7,814 nucleotides of DNA, taken from Saprospiraceae bacterium (GTDB taxonomy: Bacteria > Bacteroidota > Bacteroidia > Chitinophagales > Saprospiraceae). A program made the position numbers and the translations under genes. This document shows, piece by piece, positions 4,015-7,814 of this stretch. The stretch lies in the NCBI GenBank assembly GCA_020436865.1, contig JAGQXA010000599.1:1-7814 (forward strand). Reading direction: 5' to 3'. The notes under the pieces are model-generated. The model saw only the letters and a program-made list of their open reading frames with translations, had not been told where the DNA came from and searched no databases. The first letter of the stretch is position 1. Every line of letters begins with the position of its first letter.

Positions 4015-6855
4015 ATGTGCGCGCGGATTTATCGTAGGACCGGCTTTTTGTTTCTTTTCCTGACGACATTCCTGAGCTCGGAAGGCCGGTCGATCGATAC
4101 TTTTTTTGTGCAGGCGGCCCAGTCTGAATACCTGCTGGAGGACTATCTGTATGTGCTCGCCCGTCCGAAAGACGCTCAACTGGATCTGCAGACGATCCGC
4201 TTGCCGGAATGGCAGGAGCGGTTCGTTCTTTATCGGGAGCGGACCCTTGGCCTCGATCCCGATAGCACCTACTGGGGGCAGATCGCGATCGATAGCGACG
4301 AACCGGCGCTTCGCCAATTTCAGGACTGGCTGCTCTTTACCGGCAATGCCAACTACACGACGGCTTACTTTCTACAGGGAGCGCGGGTGGATTCCTTTCT
4401 GACCGGCGACTATCAACGCTACCGGGATCGCTCTATCCTTCACCTGCAGTACAAAGACCGCCTGCCGTTCAACGTACAGCTCGACGGCCCGCTTACGGTG
4501 GTCTTGCGCCTGCGGTCGGACAATAACAAGACGCCCAGTTTTCACGGACTACGTCTGGTCGACCGCGATTTTTACCACAACTGGGACTATATCAAGCGCA
4601 CCATCCGCGACTGGTCGTTCATGGGGCTGCTGTTGGCCATCATCCTGCTGCACCTGGCCTTTTTCCTGATCGCACGCGACCGGCCTTTCCTCTACCACTC
4701 CCTCTTTCTGTTTGGGGTGGGCATCTACCTGCTCGACCATTTCGGGATCATGTCCGACCTTTACGTGATCCGCGACTTTCCGATGCTGCGGCAATTCCTG
4801 GTGTATTTCTCGCTGGGACTGATCGACATAGCCTACATTCAGTTCGTCCGTTCGTTCTTCGACCTGCGCACGGTCCTGCCCTTCTGGGATCGCCTGCTGC
4901 GCTGGCTCGTGGTGCTGCGTCTGGTGCTGTTGGTCGGGCTGGAGGTCTTCTACTGGTACACCTTCGACGAGCACTTCGCCGACGATTTCTCCGCCTATTT
5001 CGCCGGTCCGCTCTACCTGTTCATGCTGCTCTTCATCGGATATCAATCGCTGTTTCGCCGGCGTTTGTACCGCACAGGCGTTTTCCTGGTGGTCGGCACC
5101 CTGTTCTTCATCGTAGCCGTACTGCTGTTTTCCACCTCCTTTCTCACGTTCGGGAATAATCAGACCGTGCTGACGCGCACCGGACTATTGTTCGTGCTCG
5201 GCGAGATGTTCATCTTCACCACCGGACTGGGCTTCCGTTTCAAGAACCTCGTGCGCGAAAAGCGCGAGGCGCAGCGCCTGAAAGACCTCAACGAATTCCA
5301 GACCCGGCTTTACACCAACCTCACCCACGAGTTCCGCACTCCGCTGACGGTCATCCAGGGGATGGCCGACGAACTGAGCGCCTACCTACCGGCCGGCAAT
5401 GCCAAGTCGCGCGAAGCAGTCGACCTCATCAAGCGCAACGGCGATCAACTGCTGAATCTGGTGAATCGCCTGCTCGAGCTGGCCCGTCTGGAGGCCGGCC
5501 ATCTGATCCTGCACTACAAGCAGGGCGATCTGGTGGCTTACTTGCGCTATCTGACGCAGTCGTTCCAGTCTTTCGCCGCCAACCAGGGCGTCAGCCTGCA
5601 GTTCCTGACCGAACTCGAAACGCTCGACACCTCTTTCGACGAGGAAAAGTTGCAGCACATCCTCTCGAACCTGCTTTCCAACGCCATCAAGTACACGCCC
5701 GAGGGCGGCCGGGTATCGGTGCTGGTTCGTACCGAAGGCGGGCAGCTGTTCTTGCAGGTGAAGGACAATGGGGTCGGCATTCCGCCGGAGCAGTTGCCGC
5801 ATATCTTCGACCGCTTTTTTCAGGGCAAGCCCTCCCAACGGGTGCAACGCCCGGGTACGGGGATCGGCCTGGCCATGACGGGCGAACTGCTGCGATTGAT
5901 GCAAGGCAGCATCGAGGTGGAAAGCCAACCCGACGAGGGCAGTACTTTCACCGTCATCCTTCCAATGGTCGATGTTGCCGATGCGCCGGCATGGACCGGC
6001 GCCGCAGGCCAGGTGGAGGAAGCGCCCGCCAGCCGCCACGCCGCTACCGGTAAGCCCCTGGCGGAGCCCGACCTGAACCTGGAAAGCGGCCGGCCGATCG
6101 TGTTGATCGTAGAAGACAATCTCGACGTGGTGCGGTACCTGCAGACCATCCTCGCCGGAAAATACCAGCTCGCCGTGGCCTACGACGGGGAGAGCGGCGT
6201 GGTCAAGGCGCAGGAGATCGTGCCCGATCTGGTCGTCAGCGACGTGATGATGCCGGGCAAGAGTGGCTTCGACCTTTGCGAAGCCCTGAAGACCCATTCG
6301 CTGACCGACCACATACCCGTCATTTTGCTCACTGCCCGGGCAGCTTCGGAAGACAAGCTTTCGGGCCTGCGGCACGGGGCCGACGTTTACCTCACCAAAC
6401 CCTTCGCGAAGGAGGAACTGCTCATCCGGGTGCAGAACCTGATCGAATTGCGGCGCACCTTGCAGGCCCGCTACCGGCAGGAGCCGGCGAGCAAAACAGG
6501 GCCTGCGGTCGACCTCGCCGACGAGCCCGAAGATCCGTTCCTGGTCCAGGCCAGGCAGGTGATCGAAGGCAATCTTTCCAACGAAGACTTCAACGTTCAC
6601 GACTTCAGTCGCGCACTTGGGCTCAGCCGCACCCAGGTGCATCGCAAACTGCAGGCCCTCACCGGCCTGGCCACTACGCATTTTATCACCCGGGTGCGGT
6701 TGGCGCAAGCCCGCGAAATGCTTCTGGTCGAGCAAGACCTCCAGATCGCCGAGATCGCTTACCGGGTAGGTTTTCGCGATCCCAACTACTTTACCCGCCG
6801 GTTCAAGGAGGAGTTCGGTGTGACGCCGAGCGATCTGCGCGACGGAGAGGAGTGA
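4015..6855 (+). CDS. hybrid two-component regulator: 7TM-DISM sensor, histidine kinase, receiver, AraC-type DNA-binding domain
   Basis: The product is 946 residues from the ATG at 4015. A GTG at 3952 in the same frame would add 21 residues before the signal peptide and would include the promoter-like element, so I prefer 4015. Residues 1-25 are a signal or anchor sequence. Residues about 30-190 form a periplasmic sensor domain like 7TMR-DISMED2. Seven membrane segments lie between about 201 and 405. The kinase follows: phospho-accepting His438 in NLTHEFRTPLT, N box around Asn556 (NLLSNAIKYTPEGG), DNGVGI from 584 and GTGIGLAM at 614-621. The receiver (about 695-810) has the acidic pair at 700-701, phospho-acceptor Asp743, Thr773 and Lys795. 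The C-terminal 100 residues are an AraC-type double helix-turn-helix (LSRTQVHRKLQ; IAEIAYRVGFRDPNYFTRRFK). All key residues are present, so it should sense a periplasmic or membrane signal, phosphorylate itself and bind DNA from the membrane. The sensor is a 7TM-DISM, not the Y_Y_Y/beta-propeller type common in glycan regulators. The ligand is unknown. Confidence 0.95.
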   Translation: MCARIYRRTGFLFLFLTTFLSSEGRSIDTFFVQAAQSEYLLEDYLYVLARPKDAQLDLQTIRLPEWQERFVLYRERTLGLDPDSTYWGQIAIDSDEPALRQFQDWLLFTGNANYTTAYFLQGARVDSFLTGDYQRYRDRSILHLQYKDRLPFNVQLDGPLTVVLRLRSDNNKTPSFHGLRLVDRDFYHNWDYIKRTIRDWSFMGLLLAIILLHLAFFLIARDRPFLYHSLFLFGVGIYLLDHFGIMSDLYVIRDFPMLRQFLVYFSLGLIDIAYIQFVRSFFDLRTVLPFWDRLLRWLVVLRLVLLVGLEVFYWYTFDEHFADDFSAYFAGPLYLFMLLFIGYQSLFRRRLYRTGVFLVVGTLFFIVAVLLFSTSFLTFGNNQTVLTRTGLLFVLGEMFIFTTGLGFRFKNLVREKREAQRLKDLNEFQTRLYTNLTHEFRTPLTVIQGMADELSAYLPAGNAKSREAVDLIKRNGDQLLNLVNRLLELARLEAGHLILHYKQGDLVAYLRYLTQSFQSFAANQGVSLQFLTELETLDTSFDEEKLQHILSNLLSNAIKYTPEGGRVSVLVRTEGGQLFLQVKDNGVGIPPEQLPHIFDRFFQGKPSQRVQRPGTGIGLAMTGELLRLMQGSIEVESQPDEGSTFTVILPMVDVADAPAWTGAAGQVEEAPASRHAATGKPLAEPDLNLESGRPIVLIVEDNLDVVRYLQTILAGKYQLAVAYDGESGVVKAQEIVPDLVVSDVMMPGKSGFDLCEALKTHSLTDHIPVILLTARAASEDKLSGLRHGADVYLTKPFAKEELLIRVQNLIELRRTLQARYRQEPASKTGPAVDLADEPEDPFLVQARQVIEGNLSNEDFNVHDFSRALGLSRTQVHRKLQALTGLATTHFITRVRLAQAREMLLVEQDLQIAEIAYRVGFRDPNYFTRRFKEEFGVTPSDLRDGEE

Positions 6856-6874
6856 GCTTTGTGCGGAACGGACT

Positions 6875-6894
6875 GAAATTTCTCGCGAAATTTC
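6875..6894. promoter_or_regulatory. double palindrome GAAATTTC-N4-GAAATTTC, possible operator
   Basis: The 8-base palindrome GAAATTTC occurs at 6875-6882 and 6887-6894, separated by TCGC. The site is thus both a direct and an inverted repeat with a 12-base period, and could also fold as an 8-bp hairpin. It ends one base before the promoter-like TATCTTCC. Its place right after the regulator gene and before the next one makes it a candidate binding site for that AraC-type domain, which is inference. No T tract follows closely enough for a terminator. Confidence 0.5.
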
Positions 6895-6895
6895 C

Positions 6896-6903
6896 TATCT
6901 TCC
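6896..6903 (+). promoter_or_regulatory. possible -7 element for the gene at 6924
   Basis: TATCTTCC matches four of the six fixed bases of TAnnTTTG. The -33 position has only a CTG (6873-6875), 20 bases upstream and overlapping the double palindrome. The short A-rich leader (AGAAAAACC at 6908-6916) is typical of Bacteroidota starts without a Shine-Dalgarno sequence. A weak core promoter overlapped by an operator would fit an activator-dependent gene. Confidence 0.3.
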
Positions 6904-6923
6904 CTCTAGAAAAACCAAGCCTT

Positions 6924-7814
6924 ATGTATTCCTCCCCGAACCGGTTTCTTGGCCTGTTTGCGTGCTTGTTCTGCCTTAGCACCTTCCTGAACGGCCAGGT
7001 AACCTTCAAGCCCCTCGACGACAACAAAAACCAACTCGAGAAGATCGTTTCGCCCTCTCCCGATCTCAGTTATGCCTTTTCGCTGACGGTGGCCGACTCC
7101 ACGCCGGCAGGACTGCAGATCTCGGTCTCGGCTTTCGAGGGCTACGGGGAGGAGACCTTTCCGGTCGAGTGGACGGTCAACGGCGAACCAGGCGACGAGT
7201 CGGCCCGCTGGCACGGAAAGGGTCCGTTCGAGGTGGTCCTCCAGGCGCGACTGATGCGGTCGGGGCTGTATCGCTGTACGATCGGCTGGACCTACCGCGG
7301 CAAAGAGCAGCAGCGGGTGCTTACTGTGGAGCGTCCGCGCGGCGAACTGGGCGTACAGGTGCTCGGCCTGGAAGCAGCCGCCGGCCGGGGTTTCTGGATG
7401 CTGATCCAGGACACGCTGGGGCAGGGGGCTACCCTCTATCCACCACAGTTGGCCGGGCTGGCCCTGAAAGGCGATAACAACAGCCGGTTGCAGGCGCACT
7501 TTCGAGGGGTCGAACTCCTCGATGAAAACGGACAACTGTTGGCCGACAGCCTGCTGCGCATCCCGCCGGCCGGCAGCAAGCGCTTGTACCTGCAAGTCGA
7601 TGGCTTGCGGGCTTCCGGTGAGTATGCCGGTACGTTGCAGGTGGCCGCTCCCGATGCGGCGGCGGTCCAATACGAGGTCAATCTGTTCGTGAAAAAGGGC
7701 TGGCTGCTCGCCGCTCTCTTTATCGGATTGGGCGTGGCGCTTTCCTACCTGATGCGCTACTACAGCACGCAGGAACGGCCCAAGCTGGTGAACAAGCGCC
7801 GGATCATCGACCTG
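6924..7814 (+). CDS. exported beta-rich protein with one membrane anchor, unknown function (3' end outside window)
   Basis: The frame is open from the ATG at 6924 to the last base (297 residues seen, no stop). Residues 1-24 are a signal peptide (FLGLFACLFCLSTFLNGQ). Residues about 30-255 should be periplasmic and look beta-rich. One unit at about 45-137 resembles an Ig-like fold (VEWTVNGEPG, SGLYRCTIGWTYRG). A second unit at about 190-255 (VELLDENGQLLADS, SGEYAGTLQV, YEVNLFVKKG) resembles NEW3/Ig-like modules. These comparisons rest on pattern only. Residues 259-277 (GWLLAALFIGLGVALSYLM) are a membrane helix, followed by a basic cytoplasmic start (RYYSTQERPKLVNKRR). I do not recognise the family, and the unseen C-terminal part could decide it. 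It lies 68 bases after the hybrid regulator on the same strand, so it may be cotranscribed with it or controlled by it. Confidence 0.8.
   Translation, partial: MYSSPNRFLGLFACLFCLSTFLNGQVTFKPLDDNKNQLEKIVSPSPDLSYAFSLTVADSTPAGLQISVSAFEGYGEETFPVEWTVNGEPGDESARWHGKGPFEVVLQARLMRSGLYRCTIGWTYRGKEQQRVLTVERPRGELGVQVLGLEAAAGRGFWMLIQDTLGQGATLYPPQLAGLALKGDNNSRLQAHFRGVELLDENGQLLADSLLRIPPAGSKRLYLQVDGLRASGEYAGTLQVAAPDAAAVQYEVNLFVKKGWLLAALFIGLGVALSYLMRYYSTQERPKLVNKRRIIDL

Noticed and set aside
5386..6735. A 449-codon open frame on the minus strand opposite the kinase and receiver domains
   Set aside because: It is antisense to an unmistakable, complete hybrid regulator. Long shadow frames are expected in GC-rich genes, and its translation shows no domain.

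Overview
The window looks like chromosomal DNA of a fairly GC-rich member of the Bacteroidota. The clues are a hybrid two-component regulator of the Bacteroidota type (kinase, receiver and AraC domains in one chain) with a 7TM-DISM sensor, an Rv1355c-like protein and a SPOR/coiled-coil exported protein of kinds I associate with this phylum, TAnnTTTG-like promoter elements, and starts without Shine-Dalgarno sequences. A Saprospiria- or Cytophagia-like lineage is my guess; the sequence alone does not settle it. I see no mobile element, CRISPR array, tRNA or rRNA.

Layout. 122-745 (+) encodes an exported protein with a coiled coil and a C-terminal SPOR-like domain. It is followed by a clear intrinsic terminator (816-845). 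870-1751 (+) encodes a small MscS-type mechanosensitive channel. 1752-2105 separates two convergent genes. Read on the minus strand, it folds into a long, nested, irregular hairpin that runs directly into a strong intrinsic terminator (1822-1852), so it is a candidate structured small RNA or a structured 3' UTR. 2106-2726 (-) encodes a small exported or membrane protein of unknown function. Upstream of it is a large two-part palindrome (2772-2808). 2844-3638 (-) encodes a ThiF/E1-like protein of the Rv1355c type that has lost the nucleotide-binding and catalytic signatures and stops before any nitroreductase-like part.

3639-4014 is a divergent control region. It holds a hairpin with a UUCG tetraloop, a 14-bp perfect palindrome, a direct repeat and a probable promoter whose start point falls almost on the ATG of the next gene. 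4015-6855 (+) encodes the hybrid sensor kinase/response regulator. 68 bases later a new gene begins (6924, +) and runs off the window. It encodes an exported beta-rich protein with one membrane anchor. The gap between them carries a double palindrome, GAAATTTC-N4-GAAATTTC, just before a promoter-like element.

How the genes may work together. MscS and the SPOR/coiled-coil protein are both envelope genes, but a terminator separates them. The regulator is the natural candidate to control its neighbour at 6924 or the divergent ThiF-like gene; no SusC/SusD pair is visible here to suggest a glycan target. The most unusual items are the minus-strand RNA candidate at about 1821-2011 and the degenerate E1-like protein.
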